From Scenedesmus sp. ARA3 (lineage: Eukaryota > Chlorophyta > Chlorophyceae > Sphaeropleales > Scenedesmaceae): a stretch of DNA of 64,000 nt. Position 1 is the first letter of the stretch, and every line of letters begins with the position of its first letter. Of the stretch, positions 46,019-58,445 are shown piece by piece. The notes under the pieces are model-generated. The model was given only the letters and a program-made list of their open reading frames with translations. It did no database searches and was not told the DNA's origin. The DNA lies in assembly GCA_004335835.1 (NCBI GenBank), contig RWJK01001645.1:13620-77619 (forward strand), read 5' to 3'. Both the position numbers and the translations under genes were made by a program.

Positions 46019-46597
46019 GTCAGTAAGGCAGCAGACGATACATCAGCGGACTAGCTGAGGGACTTCTGGTGATGTCAATTGTTGTTGTGGGAGCAGTTAG
46101 TCCAATTGGCGTTTGTTAGTACAGCAGCTGCCTAGCTTGCGGGTGTTCATACATAGGAGGGCTGGGCCGGTCGGCAACTGCTGCAATCATGCCGCATTGG
46201 TCAGGCTGCCACAGCGGCAGGTGTCGCGAGCAGCCAACGGACTGGCGTTGGAATGTAACAGCTTGCCTGTTGATTGCAACGGCTGCAGCGGTCAGGACGC
46301 CTAACAGAGAGTGCAGAGATGAACTGGCAGAGCTGGCTGACAAACCCTAGATGTGCTACAACACAAACCTGATGCATGTAACAGCACTGCTCATCCATGG
46401 CCTTGCAGTTTACGATGGTTTACTGAAGATGGTGGGCAAGAACTCGCGCGGGACTTGAGCTGAGCGGCTGCAAGTATCTGCTCCTGCACCTAGCTGCTGC
46501 TGTGCAATCCAGCACCCGAAACATAACAGCTGCCATCACCTTTGGCAATAGTAATTGAAGCTCCATATCAGCGTATTCTTCTTGAACATCGATCGCC
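46019..46597. other. intergenic, Sep15-like to quinone oxidoreductase gene
   Basis: No gene recognised. A TGTAA lies near 46255 on the plus strand. Confidence 0.5.
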
Positions 46598-47832
46598 ATG
46601 CGTGCTATCGTGTGCGAGCAGCTGGGCGACCCCACCCTGCCCCTTGGCTCAGGCGTGCTTCGGCTGAAGCAGGACCAGCCTGCCCCGCAAATACAGCCGG
46701 GATGCATCCGTGTTCGTGTAACAGCTGCGAGCCTCAACTTTCCGGACGCCCTGCAAGTGAAGGTGCGAGTGAGGCAGTTGTCCAATGCAATGCTGCTGCA
46801 TGATGAGCAATGGATGAGCAGCAGTGCTGTGCAGGCACCATAACCTGGTGCATTTGCAGCCTGAAGGCAGTTGGGTTGTTTGAAATGCTCTAAATTTGTC
46901 ATACAGCAGCTGGACGGAGCCAGGGTGCAGTGCATACAGCACTATATGGCCACTGGCATGCCATTACACCACAGTCCTTTCAGCATGATGTCAATCCCAT
47001 CTACAGGTCACGCTGCAAGCTTCATGTTTGATGAACTGCTGCTGCACACCCTGCAGGGCCAGTACCAGGTCAAGCCCAAGCTCCCTTTCATCCCAGGCAG
47101 TGAGGTGTCGGGCATTGTGTGCCAGCTGGGGGCGGGAGTGAAAGGGTTTAAGCCAGGAGACCTGGTGAGTGCAAAACCGTGGTGCTTTAATGGTGTTACA
47201 TTGTTGCAACAGGATGCAGTCGTGATGCATGCAAAGATCCCTGCTCATTATCTTGCTGCAAGGAGGCCTTGCTCCTGACATGTCTGGTTCAAGTGTTGGC
47301 TGTTGCGTGTCTTTGCGGAGATATGTTGTTGGCAATCACCGATGCATTGCCGGTATTCAACTGCTGTTGCGTCATGCGTTGTGCAGGTGTGTGCTGTCAC
47401 GCAAGGTGGCGCCTTTGCCGAAGAGGTGGTGGTGCCAGCAGCCGCCGCATGGCACATACCAGGTGACACAGCACCTTACATTTGCTGTGGATCTTGAGCA
47501 TACAGCTCTTGATCTGGGTATGTCTGAAAATGTGAACAACTGTTGCTGGCAGAACTGGCGATGGAATACACCTGCCACTTGTGGTGGCGATGCTGTTATA
47601 GCTGCTTCTGTTCTTTTCGGACTGGGCATGCATACCTGTTGCAGTTGAATATGTCAACTTGCTGCTGCATCCAGATGGACTGCTGCTGCCGCTGTTTGTG
47701 GCACTGATGCTGCTGCTGCCGCTACTGCTTATGCTGCAGCTGGTGTTGATGCTGCTGAGGCAGCAGGTGTGCCGATTGTGTACGGCACCGCTGACCTGGC
47801 GCTGCTGCTGACTCCCCATGTACTTCTTCTTC

Positions 47833-47880
<48 letters not shown>

Positions 47881-47881
47881 C

Positions 47882-47912
<31 letters not shown>

Positions 47913-50900
47913 GTGCTGGTGCTGCAGCTGGTGTTGATGCTGCTGAGGCTGCTGGCGTGCCGATTGTGTACGGCACTGCTGACCTGGCGCTGCGGCACAG
48001 AGCGCGGCTGCAGGCGGGGCAGACGGTGCTGGTGCTGGGGGCCAGCGGCGGCGTGGGCACAGCAGCAGTGCAGGTGGGGCACATGAGAGCCATAACTCGC
48101 CAGGCATGCGGTCTATAAGGCGGGAAGAGCTTGTTGGTTGTATGGGTTGAAGCTGGAGGCTGGGGGCCAGGGGCGGCGTGGGCACAGCAGCAGTGCATGT
48201 GGGGCGTGAACAGAATGTGATGGGAAGCGGAACTGTGGGGCCTGAAAGTGCTGTTTGCAGGGTGTGCAGCTGGGAACTACCAGGTCAGTTCGTCCTGCAA
48301 TGCTGTGCAGCATGTACAGCTGCATTGCTTGCAGGTGAACGGCTGTGCATGTACCATGCCTAAAAAATTAGTGTTACAGCTGCGCGTATGACTGAGAGCG
48401 GCCGGCGCACACGACCTTATTGCATTACCTATGCGTGCTGCACAGATGCTGACAAACAGAGCTGTCCATTCTAGACATGATCTGACAAACACGTGTTTTC
48501 TGTGCTGCGTTCTTACCACGATGTTTGCAGATCTCCAAGCTGCTGGGTGCGCGGGTGGTGGCACCATGCACTGCTACATCAGTGTGAAGTTCGCTTCGTT
48601 TGGGCTTGATATTCATGTTTTCCATGGCGTTTGCAGATTTCCAAGCTGCTGGGTGCGCGGGTGGTGGCTGTCACCTCTGGCGCTGACAAGGCAGCCTACC
48701 TGGCGCAGCTGGGAGCGGATGCAGTGGTGGAAACGGCAGCGCCAGCAGCAGCGGGGCAGCGGCTACACAAGCTCATTGCAGCAGCAGCACCAAAAGGTGA
48801 GCCGGCCAATGAAATGATTGCAGGCTGTTTGTAGGTTTGCAAATGTTCAATGCTCTGTTTCATCCAGCACCATGCATGCCTTCTGCTGAGATTCCATGTG
48901 CCTGGCACAGTTGCACCAACATGCTGCTGCCGCTGCTGCTGCCGCCCAGGTGTTGATGTGGTGTTCGACCCTGTTGTCGGGCAGGCGCTGTTTGGATGCT
49001 GAGCTAGCATACTTGTGCTGCTGCTGCTGCTGCCACTGCTGCTGTTGCTGCTGCTGCCGCCGCTCAGGCGTTGATGTGGTGTTCGACCCCGTTGGCGGCC
49101 AGGCGCTGTTTGAGTCGCTCAAGTGTGTGGCGTGGGGCGCGCAGTACCTGGTCATTGGCTTCGCAGCAGGAGACATTCCAAAGGTGGGCTTGCTAATCAA
49201 GCAGGCGTTTGGTCCGAGGTTGCATAGCCTTGTGAAGCACATGCGACTGTTGTGTGGCGTGGGGCGCGCAGTACCTGGTCATTGGCTTTGCAGCAGGAGA
49301 CATCCCAAAGGTGGGCTTGCTAATCAAGCCATTACAGGCGTTTGGTCCGAGGTTGCATAGCCTTGTGAACAACATGCGATTGTTGTGTGGCGTGGGGCGC
49401 ACAGTACCTGGTCATTGGCTTTGCAGCAGGAGACATCCCAAAGGTGGGCTTGCCAGTCAAGTGCCTAAGCAGCTGCACAGCATTTCGGGTTTTGTATTTG
49501 ATTGTTGGGTGCATGGGGCGCGCAGTACCTGGTCATAGGCTTTGCAGCAGGAGACATCCCAAAGGTGCGAAGACAGTCAAGCCATTACAGGCGTTTGGTC
49601 CGAGGTCGCATAGCTTTGTGACTATTGCCACGTTCAATGCAAAACTTGTGGCGGCTCAAGAGTGGAAGGACATGATGCCAGTCAGAGGTGTGATTAGCAA
49701 TGCAGATTGACGGTTGCGTGCATGGGGCGCACAGTACCTGGTCATAGGCTTCGCAGCAGGAGACATCCCCAAGGTGGGCAGCTGCGCACTTCGCGATATG
49801 CAACCGCTCATATGCTTCTGTCCCCAACACGCATTCTGTCTGCACAGGGTGTTGCCTTGGGTGCTTTTTTTCTTGAATTGGCGTGTGGTGTGGTGCAGCA
49901 GCCGTGACTGCAACACTGTTGGGAGCAGCATCATGCCATGCCAGCAGGATGCGATCAGCAGGCCATGTATCATGACCACACACAGCACTGGCACCATGTG
50001 CTGACACACCACGTTTGGAAAACCCTGCATCACCAATTGTTGCATTGTGATGTGCCGCAGGTGCCGGCCAACTTGCTGCTGGTCAAGAACACCACCATGC
50101 ATGGCATCTTTTGGGGCAGCTACATGATGAAAGATTATAAAGTTCTGGCAGATGGTCTGCGGCAGGTGCTGCAGTGGGCGGGGGAGGGCAGGCTGACGCT
50201 GCAGGTGTCGCACAGGTGAGGGGTGGGTGTGGGTTAAGAACACAGGGTTTTGCGCAGGATACTGCAGTATACTGCAGTAAAGCAGTGTCCACCCGCATTG
50301 AGGGTGAGCAAGTGCCACACTGTGCAGGGCAGAGGAAATACAGCTGCAGGTGTGTTTTGGGGCGGCTACATGATGAAAGACTACAACGTGCTGGCTGATG
50401 GTCTGCGGCAGGTGTTGGAGTGGGCGGGGCAGGGCAGGCTGACGCTGCAGGTGTCGCACAGGTGAGGTTTGCATTGATATTCTGCTTGATACGATTATAT
50501 TGGGTTCTGCAGGCAAGAAGCGCTGCAAGTAGCACTGCAGATCAGGCTGCGACAGGTACTGCAGTTGGCAGGGCAGGGTTGGCTGACGCTGCAGGTGTCG
50601 CACAGGTGAGAGCTGGGTGTCGTCACCTCATAGGGCTCTGAGAAGGATTTGGTCCCTCTAAAAGTTGGTTCCGTCGTGATGGATAGGGCGAGAGGCTGTT
50701 ATTGCAGGACTGACACATGTCTGATGCATGGTTGTTGGTGACAAAAGAGCTTGATTTGTGGCTGTGATAGCGCTCAGAACCCAGCAGCAAGTGACGTGCT
50801 GCCCATGTCAATGGCCTGCAGCAACTGCCAGCAAAGGGCTGGCTGAAACTGACTTGATAGCACTTGTCTTCACAGGCACGACAGGTGTTCAGAAACACAC

Positions 50901-51163
50901 GATCAGACGTCTTTGCTGTGATGGAAGATTGCAGGTTGAAACAGCGTGTTGTAAAGGGAGAGAGTTCATTTTGCAACATGTGAGCAGGGATGAAGCTGTG
51001 TTGTGATGCGCTGTGCCTGGCCTGCAGGTTCCGCCTGGACCAGCTGCCTGAGGCAATGGCGGCGCTGCTGGGCAGGCAGGTCAGGGGCAAGGTCATCCTC
51101 ACCATGGACAGCAGCAGCAGCAGCAGCAGCAGGCAGGGACCTGGCCAACTCAGCAAGCTGTGA
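46598..51163 (+). CDS. zinc-independent NADPH:quinone oxidoreductase (MDR family)
   Basis: Eight exons (46598-46762, 47057-47164, 47387-47462, 47928-48073, 48637-48796, 49068-49183, 50061-50215 and 51028-51163) give 353 residues with matching phases. The N-terminal GroES-like fold shows VTAASLNFPDALQVKGQYQ, LPFIPGSEVSGIV and GVKGFKPGDL. The Rossmann half has the nucleotide-binding stretch VLVLGASGGVGTAAVQ, LGARVVAVTSGADK, VDVVFDPVGGQALFESL and AWGAQYLVIGFAAGDIPK. The catalytic-zinc cysteines of alcohol dehydrogenases are absent, as expected for quinone reductases. The end is Ser-rich. No targeting peptide is obvious, so it is probably cytosolic. It likely reduces quinones or activated alkenals with NADPH; the exact substrate is not visible. 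Confidence 0.92.
47735..48000 (+). repeat. duplicated start of the quinone reductase NADPH-fold exon
   Basis: The acceptor plus AGVDAAEAAGVPIVYGTADLAL is at 47928-48000. A diverged copy sits at about 47738-47808 with a CTG tract between. Confidence 0.85.
48530..48680 (+). repeat. duplicated ISKLLGARVVA exon start
   Basis: ttgcag followed by ATCTCCAAGCTGCTGGG occurs near 48530 and, as the used copy, at 48637 (ATTTCC...). Confidence 0.85.
48945..49110 (+). repeat. duplicated VDVVFDPVGG exon start
   Basis: The GTTGATGTGGTGTTCGACCC block appears near 48952 (with an altered Gly codon) and at 49068, each after an ag acceptor and CTG-rich sequence. Confidence 0.85.
49125..49780 (+). repeat. five copies of the YLVIGFAAGDIPK exon end
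   Basis: The end of exon 49068-49183 with its donor is repeated near 49255-49313, 49385-49445, 49510-49565 and 49717-49774, at roughly 130-base spacing for the first ones. The first donor is the one that keeps the frame. Confidence 0.9.
50095..50612 (+). repeat. three copies of the GRLTLQVSHR exon end
   Basis: The end of exon 50061-50215 recurs at about 50340-50460 (long copy) and about 50545-50607 (short copy), each with a CACAG/GTGAG donor. Confidence 0.85.
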
Positions 51164-51705
51164 GGAGTAATGGGTCAAACGCATGGTTCTGTAGCTCTCA
51201 TGACAGCAGCAGCAGCAGCAGCAGCAACAGAAGGGGCAGGCCTGGGGTAGTGGCGCCAGCCTGGCGCCGTTGGTGGCCCCTGCAAGCTGCGAAGATTGAC
51301 AGACGAAGTGAAGTCAGCACTGTGGCAGTGGCGGTGGCACTTGCAGCGACAGCATTTGCTGAAAATGTTGTACTTTCTTTAGTGGCAGTGGTGGTAGCAG
51401 TTGCTGCACTACAGTGATGCTGGCTGGCATCAGGCTGAGCTGCAAGGGTGCTTTGAAGGCTCTTTGGTTTGTTGCGCTGCACCAGCTGGCGGTTATTGAT
51501 CATTTGCACGCAACATTCTGCGCTGGCTGTGCCTCAGAAACGATGGTCTTCAGTGCATCGTACGGTGGTCCTTAGAGTCAGCTGCTCTGCTCAGGGTGAC
51601 TAACCAGTAACATTGGGTCTAAGCATTAGCGGATGAAACCTGGTGTATTACTCTCGCTCGCTGGACCATGTCTATATAGTGGATTTTCTTGTGCACCATT
51701 ACGAC
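51164..51705. other. intergenic, quinone reductase to pirin gene
   Basis: No gene recognised. A short CAG tract lies at 51206-51227. Confidence 0.5.
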
Positions 51706-53260
51706 ATGGCGTTTGCCCGAAAAAGGCTTTCAAAGCTTCCGCAACTCGCAGCTGGCGCTTGCCTGCTAATCTTCGTGTACCATTTGCTCGCAAGCTATCA
51801 AGGCGTAGCTTTTCTGCCCAACACAAAAGACACAGCACGTGAACGAAGCAACATAGACGGCGCTGCACACACGGCAGCGACAGCAGCAGCGAGAACAGTA
51901 GCCACAGCAGCAGCACCACCAGCAACAGGAGTAAAAGCAGTAGAAGCGACACCAGACACGATGTCAACAGCCACACAGATGCTGCGTCCAGTGGTGAAGG
52001 TGGTGGAGGGCATGCGGTTGAGCGAGGGGGCTGGCGTGCAGATCCGCCGCACAGTGAGTGCTGCAACAGGCTGGGCAGAACAGAAATGCAGTATTGCGCC
52101 ACTGCTGCTAGTCATTGGTGCCAGCAGATCAATGCAACAACAAATGTGCCGAAAAATTTCTTGTTCTGGCATGCATCGAACCTGCTACCGTTGGAGCTGT
52201 CCTGCGAGAAGTCAGCCGGCAGGCATGTGACAGCCAGGTGAATGGCAGGCGCACTCAACATCACCTGACCGACAGCAGCAGCGTAACCATCCAGCCAGTA
52301 TTCAATCTCATCATAACAATATGCGTTGCTGCTGCTGCTGCTGCTGTCACCGCTGCTGCTCCTTTCTATTCTGTGCTGCAGGTGGGCACGCCCAAGCTGC
52401 GTAATCTGGACCCTTTTTTGATGCTTGATGAGCTGAAGCTGCCAGTCAACCAGGCCAGCGCGGGCTTTCCTGATCACCCACACAGGTGTGGCCCTGCACG
52501 TTTCCTGCAAGTTCCTGCAAAGTTCCTGCAAGTTTCCTGCAAGTTGGTCTTACACTGCAATGCACATCTTTGGGACGCACAGCTGGCAGAGCGCACAACT
52601 GCACCAACCAATGATGGCGTGTCTGCATGTTGGCTATTGCTACGTCAGTGAATGTGCTTGCAACTGCATGTGCGACATGTAGGATTGCTGCTGCTGCTTG
52701 TGCTGCTGCTGCTGCTGCTGTGCTGCAGGGGTTTTGAGACCTGCACCATCATGCTTGAGGGCGAGATGCAGCACAAGGACTCAGCAGGCAACGCGGTGAG
52801 TGATAAGCGGAATACATTGGAAACTCATTTACTTTTGTTGCATTGATTTGCTGTCTAACACGGCAACCGAGTCATGCAGCAGCAAGACGGTGTTAAAACA
52901 CCATATCGCAGCCTAGGTTTCTCGGTCAGTGGATGTGGCAGTGTGCTGTCCATACCACAAATCAAACCCGCAGCCAATGTCACTCCGCGGTGCTGCGATC
53001 ATCACTCAACACCCTTTCAACTTTGTGAGTCTCATGCAGCCCACCTTCTTGCTGACTTTGCTGCTGCCCCTGCTGCCGCTCCTCCCCTTCCCTTGTCTGG
53101 CTGCAGGGCGTAATCGGCCCTGGCGGGGTGCAGTGGATGACGGCGGGCCGCGGCCTGGTGCACTCTGAGATGCCTGTGGGGCGGCAGGGCCGGCTGTGGG
53201 GCTTCCAGCTGTGGATCAACCTGCCACGCAAGCACAAGATGACAAAGCCAAGGTGCGCGC

Positions 53261-53302
<42 letters not shown>

Positions 53303-54630
53303 GCTGGATGTGCAGTGAGGAGTTTTGGGTGTACGCATGGTTTGTGTTGCATGTGCTGAAGTTGACTCTAGTATGCATCTGCTGCTGCAAGCTTTTCCAT
53401 CTGTTTGCTTGCTAACGGCTACTATGGCGCTGCAGTGAAACTTTGACAGCCGCAGACAAAACAACCGACATTTATACCTGTGCTGCACTGCTCAAACCTT
53501 CCACCTGACAGGTACCAGGAACACCAGGCCTCCGACATCTCTGCAATGAAGCCCTCAACAGCTGCAGCATACACCCGGTCCACTACATGCACTGAACGCG
53601 TGGCTGCGCTGTTTGACTTCTCAAAATGCGCACAGGTACCAAGACTACCAGGCCTCTGACATCCCTGCAATCACAACCTTGTCCAGCAGATGGGCACTAA
53701 ACAATATGCTGCACTTCAACTCTTAACGGTACAGGTACCAGGACTACCAGGCCTCTGGCATATACGCAGTGAAGCCCTCATCAGCTGCAGCATACACCAG
53801 GTCCACTACATGCTAGACTGTCCATCTTTACATGCACTAAACTCTTGGCTGCGCTGTTTGATCCCTCATAACACGCACAGGTGCCAGGACTACCAGGCCC
53901 CTGACATCCCTGCATCACAACCTTGTCCAGCAGATGGGCACTAACACATGTACTGCACTTCAACCCTGAACCCTACAGGTACCAGGACTACCAGGCCTCT
54001 GACATCCCTGCAATCACAACGTTGTCCAGCAGATGGGCACTAAACAATATGCTGCACTTCAACTCTGAACCCTACAGGTACCAGGACTACCAGGCCTCTG
54101 ACATCCCTGCAGTAGAAGCAGCAGGCAGCCGTGTGCGTGTCATGGCAGGCCAACATGCTGGCACCAATGGCCCCATTGTCATGAAGAACCCGGGCATGTT
54201 ATATGACGTCATTTTGCAGCCGGGAGCAGCAGTGACGCTGCAGGTGCCACAGGGCTGGTCAGGGTTTGCGTATGTGTATGATGGCGCTGGCAGCATCAGC
54301 GGCAGTCCGGCTAAGATGCAGCACGCTTTGATGTTAGGTGCTGGTGACCACATCACTGCAGAAGCTGCTGCTGCTGCTGCCAGCTCAGCATTGGATTCGG
54401 CTGTGTCAGGTGTGTCAAGTGGCGGCGAAAGTAACGGTTACGGGCAGGGCGAGGGTTCAGGGTTGAAGTTCCTGCTGATTGCCGGGCAGCCGATTGGCGA
54501 GCCGATCGTGCAGCATGGGCCGTTTGTGATGAATAGCCAGCAGGAGATTGCGCAGGCTTTTGCTGACTATCAGGCTGGGCGGCTTCAGGACCCGCGGGAC
54601 AATGTGTGGGAGGGAGATGACGAGCTGTGA
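51706..54630 (+). CDS. pirin family protein with N-terminal membrane segment
   Basis: Five exons (51706-52053, 52382-52485, 52729-52795, 53107-53252 and 54078-54630) give 405 residues, all phases matching. The pirin cupin core is clear: [57 protein letters not shown], then [14 protein letters not shown]. The metal-ligand His residues of HPH and the VHSE block are present. The C-terminal cupin half follows ([30 protein letters not shown]). Ahead of the core is a basic stretch, a hydrophobic segment ([20 protein letters not shown]) and an Ala/Thr-rich linker, unlike typical soluble pirins. The ATG at 51706 is the first in frame. Pirins act as Fe-dependent regulators or quercetinase-like enzymes; the role here is not determined. 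Confidence 0.92.
53505..54125 (+). repeat. six copies of the [11 protein letters not shown] exon start
   Basis: The acceptor acag plus GTACCAGGACTACCAGGCC occurs near 53511, 53635, 53735, 53881, 53979 and 54078, with shared spacers (ttgtccagcagatgggcact). Only the last continues into the C-terminal exon. Confidence 0.9.
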
Positions 54631-55371
54631 AGTGTGACGGGCTGGGGGTGAGGGTCACGGTTGGAGTGTGAGGGATGACATATGCTTATTGTAAGAGTGA
54701 GTCACAGCATTGCATTTGTGGAGTCGCGTTCATACTGAGTAGGAGTGCGGTGTTGCGGCAGCTGCGTTGAGTGCAAGACTGTGCACTGCAGCGCAGCGCT
54801 GAAATTGTAGAGCGTGGTGGGCGACTTGGCCCTTCTCCTCATGCAGCAAATGTCCGCCGCCTTGAGTTTCAAATCTCATTCAACGTGTCATTATGGTTTC
54901 GGCGCAAATGGCTTGGGTGTGGGTGCAATGGCAAGCAACGTGTACTGGGCTGTAGCAGTGGTTGCGGGTTGGCTTGTGACTGTCTGCAAGGGTGCAACTT
55001 GCAACTTGGCAAATGTAGTGCTACACCACATTGCATGGTCCGCATGCTCATTTCACGCGATATTTTTTGGGTTTTTATGAATCTTACAGTACGAACGTGC
55101 CCTGTGAGCTGTGCAAGTTGTGAAACACACTGCCCTGTAACCTGTTACTACCCGACGGCATAAAGTGCAGGCACTACTACAACGTTGGGCCGCAGTTTCC
55201 AACAGAACTGCTGTGAATCATTTAAACTGGGGTTCATCCATGCGCAATCACACCTGAAAGCGGGTCCGAGCCGAAAATAGCTACAGATCCGTTGCTTGTA
55301 CGTGCAGGTCAGCCATTTGTGCAACTTCTACAGACAACTCCGTGCTTTTGGTGCTCCTAAACTTCGCTAAA
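54631..55371. other. intergenic, pirin to first dienelactone hydrolase
   Basis: Apart from the possible TGTAA signal, no gene is recognised. Two overlapping frames of 88-130 codons at 54771-55163 show no family resemblance. Confidence 0.5.
54690..54694 (+). terminator. possible TGTAA poly(A) signal of the pirin gene
   Basis: TGTAA lies 60 bases after the pirin stop codon. Confidence 0.4.
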
Positions 55372-56971
55372 ATGCAAGTCTCCTCGCACACCAGATGCAG
55401 CGGCGCAGCGCTGCCCGCTCGCATCAAAGCGGGCCCAAAAGCAGTAGCAGCAGCAGCAGCTCCACGACTGTGGCAACAGCACCGACACGCATCTAGGCAA
55501 CGCTTGGCAGCGTGCAAGGACTGCCTAACAGGAAGCTTGGACGAGGGCACACCAAAAGGCAAGGAGTCAGTGATAGCAGGCGTTTCCTGCTACATCAGGT
55601 GTGTTGGCACTCACCCTGTGCTGCTGCTGGTGGTGTACTGCGTGCTGCTATCCACAGTTACTACAGCAAATGTCCTTACATTTGCACTGACCATACTTGC
55701 AACTACGAGTCATAAACTCACAGGCCCTTTTTAACTGCTGCCTGTTTCTGGCTACATTGCGTGTTCTGTGCTGCTGCAGCCAGCCGTCCTCCCCAAATGG
55801 CTGTGCCATCATTCTAGCGACAGACATCTTCGGCTACAAACTGGTCAACTCGAGGTACAGCTGTTTTGTTATGTGTTTGAACATTCGCACAGATACTGAC
55901 TTGACAGCTTGCTGATGTGACTTCACGCATGCAGCAGTTGCACTGGCGGCGAGCCACTGTCATGCTGAGCACTTCATTTCGGCTGTTTAGAAGTTGCAAC
56001 GTGGCAGGCAGATGGCTGTGCAACTGGCATGCATCCAGTTTTTGGCAGGGATTTGTCGGCCTAAGGTAGTGCAGAAAATGACTGGTTCAGCAGTAGCAAC
56101 ATGTTCATCAGCAGCAGCTGAATTTGCCTCGCATCCACCCCCACCACAGTTCACAAATGTGCTCTGCACCTTGATCCTGCAGGCTCATTGCTGATGTCTA
56201 TGCAGACAACGGCTGCCTCACAGTGGTGCCAGACTACTTCCATGGGGAGCCCATGAACATACCTGCACCTTCCCACTGAAACACTCATGCAGACCATGTG
56301 TGTGATTTTTTTATTCCTGCAGGCTGATTGCTGATGTCTTTGCAGACAACGGCTTCCTCACAGTGGTGCCAGACTACTTCCAAGGGGAGCCCATGAACAT
56401 AGCGCTGCTGGAAACATATGAGGCCCTGCCAAGCATGTCACTGCTGGGCAAGCTGGGCGGCTATGCGCAGCTGGCTGGGCAGATAGTAGGCATGGTGAGC
56501 AGCAGTGCTTTAGGTTCTGTGCAATGCAGCTGCACAGCAGGACATTATGCTGCACATCTTGGATGAACATGGCATCTCATGTGCATGCATGGCGGTGCCC
56601 GGCATGTCCCTTTTGCTGGGCGGCTATGCACAGCTGGCTGGGCAAACAGCAGGCATGGTGAGTACTGCATCTGCAGGGCTGAGTAAGCCAACTGTGCAGT
56701 AAAATTTATGGCTTTACTGTGCTGGCATGTCACTGCTGGGCAAGCTGGGCGGCTATGCACAGCTGGCTGGGCAGATAGGAGGCATGGTGAGTACTGCATC
56801 TGCAGCAGCCATGTTCCTTGTTGCCCGGCCGGTGCATTTTGTGCAGAGCAGTGTGTGCAGATTGACTGCGTGCAGTGTATATGCATGTTGCTATGCAGGC
56901 GTTCAGTCTGCTGTCAGATTTTTACTGGCCGTACCGTGCTCTTTTCCTGAAGCGAAGATGAACACTTGTGC

Positions 56972-57005
<34 letters not shown>

Positions 57006-58389
57006 GCTTGCAGGGCAGCTGGTTCAAGCGGCACCCAGTGGAGTACGCCATTGATGTTGTGACAGCAGCAGCGGCGGAGCTACGGGAGAAGCATGGCGCA
57101 AGGAAGGTCGGCCTGCAGGGGTGAGGCCTGCGGCAGCAGCAGCGGTCTGCCAGAAGAGTTGACTTTGCAGCAGCAGCAGCAGCAGCAGCAGCAAGTGCAG
57201 CCATGCTTGAACAGTGCTGTGACCACAGGGATCTTTCCCCGGCAGGTGAGCGGTGCAGTCACTGTGTCATTGTTGCGGCCGCAAGCCATGCATTGGGACA
57301 GTGGGCATGCGGTGCAACCGCAGTCATCCAGATAGCATCCTGTTAATGCGATTGTTGTTACCTATGAAAAAGCAAATGCCATGTGCAAGCCGCCCAGCAC
57401 TTTTTGCCGTACGGCAGTACACATGTACTGCTGTTACCCCACCCTTGTCAGCTGCTGACAACGTCCTCTTTGCTGCTGCCGGCATGCCTGCTGCTGCGCC
57501 GACAATCCTGCCCATTCACTGGGTTCCAGTTACTGCTACGGTGAGTGTCACTGGTCAGCAGGTTACAGTGTACTGGAACCTCTGTGTCAAAACCCCGGCT
57601 CAAACACATGTCTTATCCTGTAGCAGTTGCAGCAACGCTGTGATGCAGGAGATAGTAACTTTCCTGAATGATGATTCAGCCAGTGTTGAGACATGCTGTG
57701 ATGATCCTCTCGGAGATTGCAGTGAGAGAGTGGCCATCACGCATGCAGCATTGTACCTTGTTTGATGGGTTTGGTACTGAGCAGTTGTTTATTTGTTGCT
57801 GCTGCTTCTGCTGCTGCTGCTGCTGCGGGATGCATGCGTGCAGGCGGCAAGGTTGGGGTGAAGATGGCAGCCAAGCCTGAGTCGGTTGACGCAGTCTGCT
57901 CCGCCCACCCAGGCCTCATCAAGGTGAGCTGCTGCTGCTGCTGCTGCTGGTTGTGATGCTGCTGCTGCTGCTGCTGCAGCTGCTGCTAGTGGTTCGTTTC
58001 TTAGTTTCTCCGAATGCAGCACATGTGCTTCAGGGTCCTGAAGCCGTATAAATTCGTCCTTTTAGATGTTCTTGTGAGCGCAGTTGAAATTCCACAGTGC
58101 TTAGCGGTCCATGTGATTTGCTGCGCCACTGCATGTGGATGTACTGCAAAGCACACTCCTGCGGCTGTTCAATCAGCATCTGCTGCTGTGCCTGCCCAGA
58201 TCAGATCCCTCCGCACATAACCACCAAGAGACGCAAGAGGTAGCATATATTATGGCCCCACGGGTACCCTGCCGGGCCCTCGGGTACGGTAGGGATGGTA
58301 GGAGGCGTGGAGGCGCATGAGGTATCCTCATTGCCACACNNNNNNNNNNNNNNNNNNNNNNNNNNNNNNNNNNNNNNNNNNNNNNNNNN

Positions 58390-58445
<56 letters not shown>

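Noticed and set aside
54771..55163. Two overlapping open frames after the pirin gene
   Set aside because: No domain resemblance; Cys-rich random-looking translation in the 3' flank and promoter region.
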